Shown: positions 43,823 through 51,605, counted from the stretch's first letter. The stretch: DNA of 64,000 nt from JAUWPO01 sp965603285 (GCA_965603285.1 CBFDCK010000003.1:1-64000), one strand, 5' to 3'. The notes: generated by a model not told the origin, from the letters alone. Numbers and translations: made by a program.

Positions 43823-44152
43823 CTATTTTTTATCTCCTCCCGAACGACCGCCGAAGCCACCCTTTGTGTTCTCCGGTAGTATCATTTCGACATTTTCGTG
43901 CGGACGCGGGATGACGTGCACCGAGATCAGGTCTGCTACTCGTTTGGCCGCAGCTGCCCCCGCATCGGTGGCTGCCTTGACCGCTCCAACGTCGCCGCGT
44001 ACCATCACGGTGACATAGCCACCGCCGACGTATTCCGAACCGATTAATACCACGTTTGCTGCCTTGACCATAGCATCAGCAGCTTCGATGGAGCCGATCA
44101 GACCGCGGGTCTCAACCATACCTAAAGCGATGAATGCAGGATCTTGTACCAT
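43823..44152 (-). CDS. BMC-H hexameric shell protein
   Basis: 109 residues, one BMC domain: ALGMVETRGLIGSIEAADAMVKAANVVL, YVGGGYVTVMVRGDVGAVKAATDAGAAAA and the conserved end VHVIPRPHENVEMILP. A Gly/Lys-rich tail (KGGFGGRSGGDKK) follows. It is the only single-domain hexamer gene in the operon, so it should form the main shell facets. Confidence 0.96.
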   Translation of the reverse strand: MVQDPAFIALGMVETRGLIGSIEAADAMVKAANVVLIGSEYVGGGYVTVMVRGDVGAVKAATDAGAAAAKRVADLISVHVIPRPHENVEMILPENTKGGFGGRSGGDKK

Positions 44153-44214
44153 TATGTTCTCCTATTAATAGATTTGCTTAACATTTGATTTTTGAAATTA
44201 TTGTGCAGTATTTG

Positions 44215-45696
44215 CTATACCCTTAGTATTTGCCTCACAACTTCTTCCACTACCGCTTCGATCTCACTGGGCGCGGGACCATAGATCGGACCGGCAGGTG
44301 TCGTGCCTGGCTTCATAGCCATTTCAGGTGGTCGTGTGGTTTCAAAAGCCATGCGTTTTATGTTGAACAGGTGATAGACGGTGACGTTATCACCGGTGAT
44401 GGAACCACCAATCCCTCCCGCTCCAAGGGTCATAGAGGGCATCACTTTGGTGGTTAGTCCGATTGAGCCTAGTGTGCCCATCGTGTTGACTCCAATACGG
44501 AAGACAGGCTTCTCCAAACCAAAAGCCATGATGACTTTTTCGTCTGTGGCGTGAATGATAAGACTATGACCGCGTCCGCCAAAATTGATCAACTCGATAC
44601 AACGTTCACAGCCTGCTTCCCAGCCATTAGCTTCGTACCAGCCCAAGACGGTTGTCATCTTTTCGCGTGATAAAGGTTCGTCCTGGCCAACTACGTTCAG
44701 CCGCGCCACCAGGATGCGAGCATGTCCGGGTACCTGAATGCCGGCCATTGCCGCAATGTATTGTGGCGACTTTCCAACGCTGCTCACGTTGATGCTGCCA
44801 TCAGAATGGAATAGAACCTTCCTCAGGGAATTGGCCTGAGATTCACCAACGAAGTAAGCACCTTCGCCTTCCATCAATTGTTTCAGTCGTGCGGCGATTG
44901 GACGATCGGCCACCACGGCTTGTTCCGTAGCGCAGATCACAGAATAATCGAACGCTTTACTGGAAACGATATATTTGGCAGCTTTCTCCAGGTCTGCACT
45001 GCGATCGACGTACACCGGCACATTGCCCGGTCCTACCCCGTAAGCTGGTTTGCCCTGCGAGTGAGCGACACGCACCATCTCACTCCCGCCGGTCGCCAGA
45101 ATGACGCCAGTACGCTTGTAGGACATCATTTCCTGGGTGCCCTCCAAGGTGATCTGTGTTAGACAGTTGATCAAGCCAGGAGGGGCGCCGGCATCATCAG
45201 CTGCGTCTATCATCAACTTACCAGTCTCAACGCAGCAGTTGACTGCGTTGGGGTGCGGGGAGACTACAATGGCGTTGCGCGCCTTAACCGAAATCAAGAT
45301 GTTGTTGATCATGGTGGAGGTCGGATTGGTGCTGGGTATCAGTGCCGCCACCACGCCCATCGGCCATGCGATCTCATAGATTTTGTTGACCTTGTCTTGG
45401 CGTACAAAACCCACAGTCTTAATATCTTTGATCCTCTCCCAAACGTGTCTGGAGGCGAATTCGTTTTTCAGTTTCTTATGCTCTGGCACACCAAAGCCCG
45501 TCTCTTCAGCAGCTAAGCGCCCCAGCCGTTCGGAGCCCAGGAACGCTGCCTGTACCATTGCTTCACACACACGGTCTACTTGCTGTTGGGTGGCAGATCC
45601 CCAGATTCGCTGGGCTTCGTACGCACGTTCCACCATCTGGCGAGCCTCTTGGACTGAGAGCAAATCCTTATCGGATTGTTTCATAATCGATCCCAT
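44215..45696 (-). CDS. Microcompartment CoA-acylating aldehyde dehydrogenase with C-terminal encapsulation peptide
   Basis: 493 residues. It oxidises an aldehyde with NAD and CoA to acyl-CoA, as EutE and PduP do. Conserved: WPMGVVAALIPSTNPTST, catalytic Cys 255 in DYSVICATEQAVV, GGRGHSLIIHATDEKVI, MPSMTLGAGGIGGSITGDNV. The last 18 residues (476-493, PSEIEAVVEEVVRQILRV) form an amphipathic helix after a Pro/Gly linker, typical of encapsulation peptides. Acetaldehyde from the DeoC in this operon is the obvious substrate. The start may be at 45696 or four codons later (45684); neither has a strong ribosome site. Confidence 0.93.
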   Translation of the reverse strand: MGSIMKQSDKDLLSVQEARQMVERAYEAQRIWGSATQQQVDRVCEAMVQAAFLGSERLGRLAAEETGFGVPEHKKLKNEFASRHVWERIKDIKTVGFVRQDKVNKIYEIAWPMGVVAALIPSTNPTSTMINNILISVKARNAIVVSPHPNAVNCCVETGKLMIDAADDAGAPPGLINCLTQITLEGTQEMMSYKRTGVILATGGSEMVRVAHSQGKPAYGVGPGNVPVYVDRSADLEKAAKYIVSSKAFDYSVICATEQAVVADRPIAARLKQLMEGEGAYFVGESQANSLRKVLFHSDGSINVSSVGKSPQYIAAMAGIQVPGHARILVARLNVVGQDEPLSREKMTTVLGWYEANGWEAGCERCIELINFGGRGHSLIIHATDEKVIMAFGLEKPVFRIGVNTMGTLGSIGLTTKVMPSMTLGAGGIGGSITGDNVTVYHLFNIKRMAFETTRPPEMAMKPGTTPAGPIYGPAPSEIEAVVEEVVRQILRV

Positions 45697-45737
45697 GCCG
45701 AGTATTCACGCAAGAGCTACACGACCATCAGGCTCGC

Positions 45738-46028
45738 TCACTCCTTGCGATAAACTACTTCTCCACCTACTACTAAATGGTCAATCACCGCCATGATGAC
45801 AGCATCCACTGGGCTATTCTTGGTTAGATAAGTCTGACGCCCACCTGATCCATGCGCTGTCAATACCAAATCTCCGACACCCGCATCCAGCGTGTCAACG
45901 GCTACATAGGGCTTACCTATCGGCGTTCCGGTCTCATCAGTCTGCCGCAGGATGAGTAGCTTTCGACCAGTGAGTTTTTCATCCTTTATGGTGGATATCG
46001 TGGTCCCGATAACTTCGGCGATCAACAT
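45738..46028 (-). CDS. BMC-P pentameric shell vertex protein (EutN/CcmL family), copy 2
   Basis: 96 residues from the ATG at 46028 (GGAG upstream). EutN/CcmL fold: LIAEVIGTTISTIKDEKLTG, KLLILRQTDETG, YVAVDTLDAGVGDLVLTAHG and DAVIMAVIDHLVVGG. Very similar over its whole length to the next upstream gene, so the two are a recent tandem duplication. Confidence 0.95.
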   Translation of the reverse strand: MLIAEVIGTTISTIKDEKLTGRKLLILRQTDETGTPIGKPYVAVDTLDAGVGDLVLTAHGSGGRQTYLTKNSPVDAVIMAVIDHLVVGGEVVYRKE

Positions 46029-46110
46029 TACATACTCCACAAAACATTATCAAATCTACTTAATAAATTATCTCAATATACATCTTATGAGCTACTCAAT
46101 GGTTTACACG

Positions 46111-46401
46111 CTAAGATTTACGAAAAACCACTTCTCCATCGACCTCCAGATGGTCGATCACCGCCATTACAACAGCATCCACCGGGCAATCTTTGGTCTG
46201 GTATGTCTGACGAGCACTAGAGCCGTGCCCGGTCAGTACTAAATCGTCCACACCAGCATCCACCAGGTCGACAGCCACGTAAGGTTTGCCGGTAATCTCG
46301 CCAGTTTCGTCAGTCTGGCGAAGAATAAGCAATTTACTGCCTCGCACCTTCTCGTCTTTTATTGTCGAAATTGTTGTGCCAATAACTCTGGCGATTTGCA
46401 T
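46111..46401 (-). CDS. BMC-P pentameric shell vertex protein (EutN/CcmL family), copy 1
   Basis: 96 residues from the ATG at 46401 (AGGA upstream). QIARVIGTTISTIKDEKVRG, KLLILRQTDETG, YVAVDLVDAGVDDLVLTGHG, DAVVMAVIDHLEVDG. About four in five residues match copy 2 by eye. The frame remains open for nine codons upstream, but they lack a ribosome site. Confidence 0.95.
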   Translation of the reverse strand: MQIARVIGTTISTIKDEKVRGSKLLILRQTDETGEITGKPYVAVDLVDAGVDDLVLTGHGSSARQTYQTKDCPVDAVVMAVIDHLEVDGEVVFRKS

Positions 46402-46469
46402 AAACTGTCCTATAAATACATTACACATAAGACGGTCTAAAGGATTATCCCCTAAGCAATCCGTCTTAT

Positions 46470-47393
46470 CTATGTTGCCACAGGCAAGGCCGCCGCTGCC
46501 ACACCATTCACCTTTCTCTCGCTCTGAACGATCTTTACACCTGCACTGGCCCCGATGCGGGTCGCGCCGGCTGCGACCATTTTCTTGGCATCAGTGTAAG
46601 TTTTCACTCCTCCAGCAGCCTTAATACCCATCTCCGGGCCAACTGCGCTACGTATTGAGGCGATATCTTCAATTGTTGCACCACCACTGGAAAATCCAGT
46701 AGAGGTCTTGACAAAATCGGCTCCAGCCTCCTTTGCTAATAAGCTAGCGGTTATCTTCTCATCATTATCTAGCAAAGCAGTCTCGATGATCACCTTAACT
46801 AACGCGCCAGCGGTCCGCGCCATCCGCACTACACCGTGAATATCCTTCGCTACCAGGTCATAATCCTTCGTCTTGAGCGCCCCAATATTGATCACCATAT
46901 CAATCTCAGTTGCCCCATCACGCAGGGCGGTTTCGGTTTCATAGCCTTTCACCTCAGGGGATGACGCTCCCAGTGGGAAGCCAACAACCGTACATACCTT
47001 CACCGGGCTGCCACGCAGTAAATCGGCACACAACTTCACATGCGTAGGGTTTACACAAACTGAAGCGAACTCATATTTGCGTGCTTCGTAGCAAAGTTGC
47101 GCAATCTGGTCAGCGGTAGCATCCGGCTTGAGCAGGGTGTGATCTATCATCCTGGCGACGCTAGGATCATCTGGAATACCGCCCAGCGTGGATGTAATTC
47201 GCGTAGCTCCGGCGCTGACAACTCTTCCAACGCGATCAAAACAGGTTTTTACGCAGATATCTCCGGTGCACTCCTCAGTGCAGTGGTCGCCATCGGGCAG
47301 TGCTGATCGTTGCTCCTGTTCGGCAAGCGCGATCAGCACTTCACGAGCAACAACTTCCACTATTTGTTCAACTTCCGATTGTTCATAAAACAT
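46470..47393 (-). CDS. deoC: Deoxyribose-phosphate aldolase with N-terminal encapsulation peptide and Cys cluster
   Basis: 307 residues, about 80-90 more than standalone DeoC. It splits 2-deoxyribose-5-phosphate into acetaldehyde and glyceraldehyde-3-phosphate. Catalytic domain from ~75: MIDHTLLKPDATADQI, VCVNPTHVKLCADLL, VVGFPLGASSPEVKGYET, Schiff-base Lys in FVKTSTGFSSGGAT and second Lys in GIKAAGGVKTY. Residues 5-23 (QSEVEQIVEVVAREVLIAL) form an encapsulation-type helix. Between them is a cluster C38-x3-C42-x4-C47-x3-C51 of unknown purpose. A shorter cytosolic-type paralogue is at 53288. The gap to rpiB is 6 bases. Confidence 0.95.
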   Translation of the reverse strand: MFYEQSEVEQIVEVVAREVLIALAEQEQRSALPDGDHCTEECTGDICVKTCFDRVGRVVSAGATRITSTLGGIPDDPSVARMIDHTLLKPDATADQIAQLCYEARKYEFASVCVNPTHVKLCADLLRGSPVKVCTVVGFPLGASSPEVKGYETETALRDGATEIDMVINIGALKTKDYDLVAKDIHGVVRMARTAGALVKVIIETALLDNDEKITASLLAKEAGADFVKTSTGFSSGGATIEDIASIRSAVGPEMGIKAAGGVKTYTDAKKMVAAGATRIGASAGVKIVQSERKVNGVAAAALPVAT

Positions 47394-47399
47394 TGATTT

Positions 47400-48014
47400 C
47401 TAACTAGCCTGTCTCCTTTCAATCGTCGTGATTTTGTCTACCCGGCGGGCGTGACGCCCCCCGGCGAAGATTGTGTTCAACCAAGTCAACACGATTTGGC
47501 GGGCTAATGTAGGAAAGATCAATCCAGCACCCAAGGTAAGTACATTGGCATTATTATGTTCACGACTGTTCAACGCAGTGGCGTGGTCATAGCACATAGC
47601 AGCCCGTACACCTGGCACTTTATTGGCAACCATACAGCTCCCAATCCCAGCTCCGTCAATTATAATTCCGCGCCAGACGTCACCTTCACTCACTTTTTTC
47701 GCTACTGCATAGGCGAAATCGGGATAATCCACCGAATCCGGGCTATACGTACCACAATCATCCACCTTGTAGCCCTGCTTCAGGAGGAATGTTTTAAGGT
47801 TCTCTTTGAGAGAAAAACCACCGTGATCAGCCCCCAATGCTATTGTGTTTACTGTTGCGACATGAGGCTGAGATTCCACCAGCATTAAATCTGGCTCGGT
47901 ACCTGCAGGATTTAAGGTAGACGTGGTTGATGAAACGACATTGCCGCTTCCCAATGTGCGCCGCACTATCTGCTGCACGAGATCTTGGAGATCGGAATCA
48001 GAAATTATGCTCAT
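47400..48014 (-). CDS. rpiB: RpiB/LacAB-family sugar-phosphate isomerase with N-terminal encapsulation peptide
   Basis: 204 residues; the ~150-residue catalytic domain starts near 57 (TIALGADHGGFSLKENLK). Conserved: VDYPDFAYAVAKKVSEG, ANKVPGVRAAMCYD, SREHNNANVLTLGAG. The usual catalytic Cys in CGTGIG is Asp 120 here (IIIDGAGIGSCMVANK), with Cys 127 nearby, so the chemistry or substrate may differ from ribose-5-phosphate isomerase. Residues 6-23 (DSDLQDLVQQIVRRTLGS) are an encapsulation-type helix joined by a Ser/Thr-rich linker. Its gene is second in the operon, between gntR and deoC. Confidence 0.92.
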   Translation of the reverse strand: MSIISDSDLQDLVQQIVRRTLGSGNVVSSTTSTLNPAGTEPDLMLVESQPHVATVNTIALGADHGGFSLKENLKTFLLKQGYKVDDCGTYSPDSVDYPDFAYAVAKKVSEGDVWRGIIIDGAGIGSCMVANKVPGVRAAMCYDHATALNSREHNNANVLTLGAGLIFPTLARQIVLTWLNTIFAGGRHARRVDKITTIERRQAS

Positions 48015-48023
48015 AACTCGAAA

Positions 48024-48833
48024 TTAATAATTCACGGGTAGATTATGTGGCTCCGAGGTTTCCATATGAAATGGCAACCTTCGGAAGGCAAATTCACCCG
48101 GTGAAGAATGCAACCGAAGGTTAGTGTAAAAACGGAAACGATCACCACGTAATTCAGAATCGACGTACTCAATTATCTGACCTGTGACCATCCGCGTTTC
48201 ACGATGGAACACAATCACGACAGCCGGCGGTGTCAAACCCAGTAAGTGTGTCACTTCGGGTGTCGAAAGACTGGCTTCAATTACCTGTTCAGCATGATCG
48301 GGTCTTTTCTTATAAACATTGTAGAGTATTTCATAAAGAGAATTAACGGCAAAATCATAATTTAAAATCCCTGGGCAAAGGGCGTGCGGTAAATACGATC
48401 GCTCAATGGAGGTGGGCTCGTCATCCATGAGTCGCACTCGGTAAAGAAACGCAACATCAGCTCCAAGCTGAATTTGTAGTCGCCTAGAAAGAAATGGATC
48501 AGCACCAATTATCTTTGCCTCCAATACTTGGCTGGTTACTTTCTTACCATGAATCCGCATTTCTTGAGTGAAGCCAAATAAGTATTCCGCCGTCTTGTCA
48601 AGTCTATTGTCTACAACAAAAGTTCCTACCCCTGGAACAGTCCTTAATATATCTTCATTTACCAGTTCACTGATTGCGCGTCGAACGGTATTACGCCCAG
48701 CCGAATAAATTTGGCAAAGTTCACCTTCTGATGGTATTCTCTCGGATGCTTTTATCTGTCCGGTTCTCACCTGGCTTAAAATTGACTCTGCTATAACTTG
48801 ATATAGTGGTTCAGCTCGCCGTTCTCTATCCAT
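48024..48833 (-). CDS. GntR-family (HutC/UTRA) regulator of the microcompartment operon
   Basis: 269 residues. N-terminal winged helix: PLYQVIAESILSQVRTGQIK, PSEGELCQIYSAGRNTVRRA, ISELVNEDILRTVPGVGTFV. C-terminal UTRA effector domain with ERSYLPHALCPGIL and HRETRMVTGQIIEYVDSELR. UTRA regulators sense small molecules, often sugar phosphates, which suits an operon for sugar-phosphate breakdown. It is the first gene of the BMC operon, 9 bases before rpiB, so it probably regulates its own operon. Confidence 0.92.
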   Translation of the reverse strand: MDRERRAEPLYQVIAESILSQVRTGQIKASERIPSEGELCQIYSAGRNTVRRAISELVNEDILRTVPGVGTFVVDNRLDKTAEYLFGFTQEMRIHGKKVTSQVLEAKIIGADPFLSRRLQIQLGADVAFLYRVRLMDDEPTSIERSYLPHALCPGILNYDFAVNSLYEILYNVYKKRPDHAEQVIEASLSTPEVTHLLGLTPPAVVIVFHRETRMVTGQIIEYVDSELRGDRFRFYTNLRLHSSPGEFAFRRLPFHMETSEPHNLPVNY

Positions 48834-48865
48834 AGCAGTCCCTTAAAGATTTATCTACAAACATT

Positions 48866-48890
48866 CCAACCTGTACCAACATATACCAAC
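48866..48890 (-). promoter_or_regulatory. Three CCAAC direct repeats at 10-bp spacing, candidate GntR operator
   Basis: On the plus strand, CCAAC occurs at 48866, 48876 and 48886, each followed by MTRT-like bases, exactly one helical turn apart. They sit between the -10 box and the gntR start codon. Position and phasing suggest a binding array for the GntR protein. Confidence 0.5.
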
Positions 48891-48903
48891 ATGTCCTATT
48901 CGC

Positions 48904-48933
48904 ATTATAGCACTAATTTGGGTAAAGTGTCAA
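48904..48933 (-). promoter_or_regulatory. Sigma-70 promoter of the microcompartment operon
   Basis: On the minus strand, TTGACA (48933-48928) and TATAAT (48909-48904) are separated by 18 bases. Both boxes match consensus perfectly. It lies about 70 bases before the gntR start and has no competitor on this strand. Confidence 0.8.
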
Positions 48934-49071
48934 GAATAAAATTGACAGAATAAAATGGCAATTCATCAATCAGACGCGCTTTTGAAAGTATTGATGTTTG
49001 ATTAAACTGAACAACGCCCTGCGCTTTAGGATAACTTAGAAGAACTTCCGTAGCGGTTATATTTTTTTATT

Positions 49072-49965
49072 TTATTGAGTCGTTGACAACAATTGTTTTG
49101 GATCTACAAGTTGAAAAATTTCCCTCACTCGCCATGTGCAGTAAGCGCTCATTTCTTTTGGAGATGCGCTGGTGTGATAATGTGCCATGCTGCCAAGCCG
49201 CGCCCCTGAAGGACCGATTCGAACTTCCAGGTGCAGATGAGGGTTAAGAGCGTTTCCGCTGTCTCCGATTTGACCAATTATTTGTCCGCATTCGACGGCT
49301 TCATCGATTTGAAAAGAGGGGAATTCTTTCAGATGGGCGTACAATAAATATAGTGAGCGTTTCTCGGCGTTCCAGGGTGGAACGGGTGAAATCTGCGGGC
49401 AGTTGAGGGCTGGATGGGATTCAATTGTTGGAGATAGAGTTGGAAGGTAAATCCCTGAGACGGATTGGGAAGCCAAGGACTCGAGCGGTGTTTCGATCAT
49501 CAGAGCATTTCCGTAAGGGAATCGGTTGTCGATTACTGCCGCGACGTGACCGTCCAGTACGGACTGCACTGGGTTCCCGGATAGGGCGATCCCATATTCC
49601 AGGACAGCAAAATCTACACCTTGATGGGGGTCGTCCCGCCCTGAGCGTGGTGGATTGAATGGGTTATGGATAGTGTCGGTCAATTCGGTTATTGGTATGC
49701 CTTGCAGTGGAGAACATAAGCGCAGATCGGTTATTTCTTCCACTTCGGTTGGTTTTTTGGTGAAAGCAGGCGATGGAGATGGGCTGGATGTTGGGACTGA
49801 TTCACTTGTAGGAGTGGGTGAAGCGTTCGATGTGCTGGTTGCTGTCGGGGGTTGAGAAGTTGTTTTATGATTGATCTCACCAGAATTGGATGTACACCCC
49901 GCCAATGAAACGATAAATAATAAGGTTAACAAATATAGATGTCCAGAACGGTTATTGAACGCCAT
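49072..49965 (-). CDS. M23-family (LytM-type) peptidase lipoprotein
   Basis: 297 residues. Lipoprotein signal LYLLTLLFIVSLAGC, with lipobox Cys near 24, is followed by a ~50-residue Ser/Thr/Pro-rich spacer. The catalytic region has HQGVDFAV (HxxxD zinc motif), LYAHLKEF and PHLHLEVR (HxH motif). M23 enzymes cut peptidoglycan cross-links; an insertion of about 55 residues lies between the zinc motifs. The ligands are present, so activity is plausible. It is divergently oriented to the PatB gene. Confidence 0.82.
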   Translation of the reverse strand: MAFNNRSGHLYLLTLLFIVSLAGCTSNSGEINHKTTSQPPTATSTSNASPTPTSESVPTSSPSPSPAFTKKPTEVEEITDLRLCSPLQGIPITELTDTIHNPFNPPRSGRDDPHQGVDFAVLEYGIALSGNPVQSVLDGHVAAVIDNRFPYGNALMIETPLESLASQSVSGIYLPTLSPTIESHPALNCPQISPVPPWNAEKRSLYLLYAHLKEFPSFQIDEAVECGQIIGQIGDSGNALNPHLHLEVRIGPSGARLGSMAHYHTSASPKEMSAYCTWRVREIFQLVDPKQLLSTTQ

Positions 49966-49984
49966 TTTATTTATGGCTTCCCTG

Positions 49985-49998
49985 GTTGGGTACCCAAC
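49985..49998. promoter_or_regulatory. Perfect 14-bp palindrome between divergent genes
   Basis: GTTGGGTACCCAAC is a perfect palindrome, 20 bases before the start codon of the minus-strand peptidase and just upstream of a candidate plus-strand promoter. Position between divergent genes suggests an operator, but no cognate regulator is known. Confidence 0.4.
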
Positions 49999-50005
49999 AG
50001 TCCAA

Positions 50006-50032
50006 TTGAAAAGAGTGAGAAAGTAGTATAAT
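50006..50032 (+). promoter_or_regulatory. Candidate promoter of the malY/patB gene
   Basis: TTGAAA at 50006-50011 and TATAAT at 50027-50032. The spacer is 15 bases, shorter than the optimal 17, so this is a moderate candidate. It is 120 bases upstream of the start codon. Confidence 0.45.
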
Positions 50033-50152
50033 CTTTTTTTGATAAAACTATGAAGGAGAACAATCTGGATTATTGGTTGAACCGGTTGCCATGTTCGATG
50101 CTTTGTTGTGGTTCAGTAAAGGCGATAGTTTGTGTTATCACAGGAAGACACT

Positions 50153-51331
50153 ATGACTCTTTATGACTTTGACCAGATTCTTGATCGCCGGAAATCGGAC
50201 AGCCTCAAGTGGCGCTACTATGGGGATGATGTTATTCCCATGTGGGTGGCAGACATGGATTTTGTGTCTCCAGAGCCCGTCCTTCAGGCGCTGCATGAGC
50301 GGGTTGATCATGGTGTTTATGGTTATCCAGTCGGCTTGACCCATTTACCGGAAAAGGTCTCGGAGTTTCACCAGTTAATTATAGATCGCCTGGCTTGCTT
50401 GTATGATTGGTATATCTTACCGCAGGACCTGGTCTTAATTCCAGGGGTCGTTACGGGCTTTCACATTGCCTGCCACACCTTGGAATCTCCAGAAAATGGA
50501 GTGCTGGTGCAAACCCCTGTCTATTACCCAATATTAAATGCAGCTATTAACACAGGGAGGCTTTCTCAGGAAATGGAGCTGACCCGCAATCCGGATGGTT
50601 CTTATAGCGTTGACTGGGATTTGTTCGCAGACAGCATCACTTCAGAGACACGCTTGTTTATTTTATGCAATCCCCAAAATCCGGTTGGCAAGGTGTTTTC
50701 GCGCGCCGAACTGGAGAGCCTGGCAGAAATCTGCCTGCAGCGTGACATCCCTATATGCTCAGACGAAATTCACTGCGACCTGGTTTATCAAGGATACAGG
50801 CATATCCCCATCGCATCTTTAGATCCGGTTGTTGCACAAAACACGATTACATTGATGGCGCCCAGCAAGACGTTTAACCTTCCTGGACTGCAATGTTCTT
50901 TTGCGATAATTCAGAACCGAGATTTGCGAGAGAAGTATATAGCAGCCCGCAAGGGTCTTGTGCCGTGGGTCAACTTGATGGGGCAGGTAGCAGCCGAAGC
51001 GGCATACCGTGATGGGGGAGATTGGCTTGCCCAGTTGCTGCAATACTTGGAAGGCAATCGTGACTATCTGTCTGATTACGTTCAGGGCGAATTACCAGGG
51101 CTTTCTATGGCTGAACCTCAAGGCACATACCTGGCATGGCTCGACTGTAGAGAAACAGTAATATCAGGTAATCCATATGAATTCTTTTTAGAAAAGGCAG
51201 GGGTTGCTTTTAATAACGGTAAAATGTTTGGCCGCGGAGGTGATGGTTTTGTGAGGATTAATTTTGGCTGTCCGCGTTCAACCCTTGCTGAAGCATTGGA
51301 GCGCATGAAAGAAGCCTTAATTGATATGTAG
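50153..51331 (+). CDS. patB: MalY/PatB-family PLP enzyme (cystathionine beta-lyase type)
   Basis: 392 residues from the ATG at 50153 with an AGGAAG site. Fold type I aminotransferase of the MalY/PatB group: IPMWVADMDFVSPEPVLQAL, YGYPVG, LVLIPGVVTGFHIA, VYYPILNAAIN, LCNPQNPVGKVFSRAEL, CSDEIHCDLVYQG, PLP Lys in APSKTFNLPGLQ, and FVRINFGCPRS (carboxylate Arg). It cleaves C-S bonds of cystathionine or cysteine S-conjugates, giving pyruvate, ammonium and a thiol. A role in methionine metabolism or thiol release is likely. Confidence 0.9.
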   Translation: MTLYDFDQILDRRKSDSLKWRYYGDDVIPMWVADMDFVSPEPVLQALHERVDHGVYGYPVGLTHLPEKVSEFHQLIIDRLACLYDWYILPQDLVLIPGVVTGFHIACHTLESPENGVLVQTPVYYPILNAAINTGRLSQEMELTRNPDGSYSVDWDLFADSITSETRLFILCNPQNPVGKVFSRAELESLAEICLQRDIPICSDEIHCDLVYQGYRHIPIASLDPVVAQNTITLMAPSKTFNLPGLQCSFAIIQNRDLREKYIAARKGLVPWVNLMGQVAAEAAYRDGGDWLAQLLQYLEGNRDYLSDYVQGELPGLSMAEPQGTYLAWLDCRETVISGNPYEFFLEKAGVAFNNGKMFGRGGDGFVRINFGCPRSTLAEALERMKEALIDM

Positions 51332-51605
51332 TCCTTTTTGGGTGTGCTCTTCAAGCGAAGCATTTTGATGTGTGTGGAGAAAGAAGTCGGCACAGATTTT
51401 GCAACTAAAGTCCTACAGAATACCGACAATTTGATAGGGTTTTCTAACGGTAGGTTGATGAAATCAATGATTTATTAGCCTGACGGAGACTTGACAGTTT
51501 GCGGGTAACAATGCAACATGTTGAAATGCTCAAATGTGGTTTTCCATTATTAATCTTGAATGAGGATCAGACCGCATGAGTGGTCTGTAGAATTAGGAGA
51601 TAGAG

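Noticed and set aside
41204..48833. Carboxysome, Pdu, Eut or glycyl-radical microcompartment
   Set aside because: No RuBisCO, carbonic anhydrase, diol dehydratase, ethanolamine lyase or glycyl-radical enzyme is encoded; cargo is DeoC, RpiB and aldehyde dehydrogenase.
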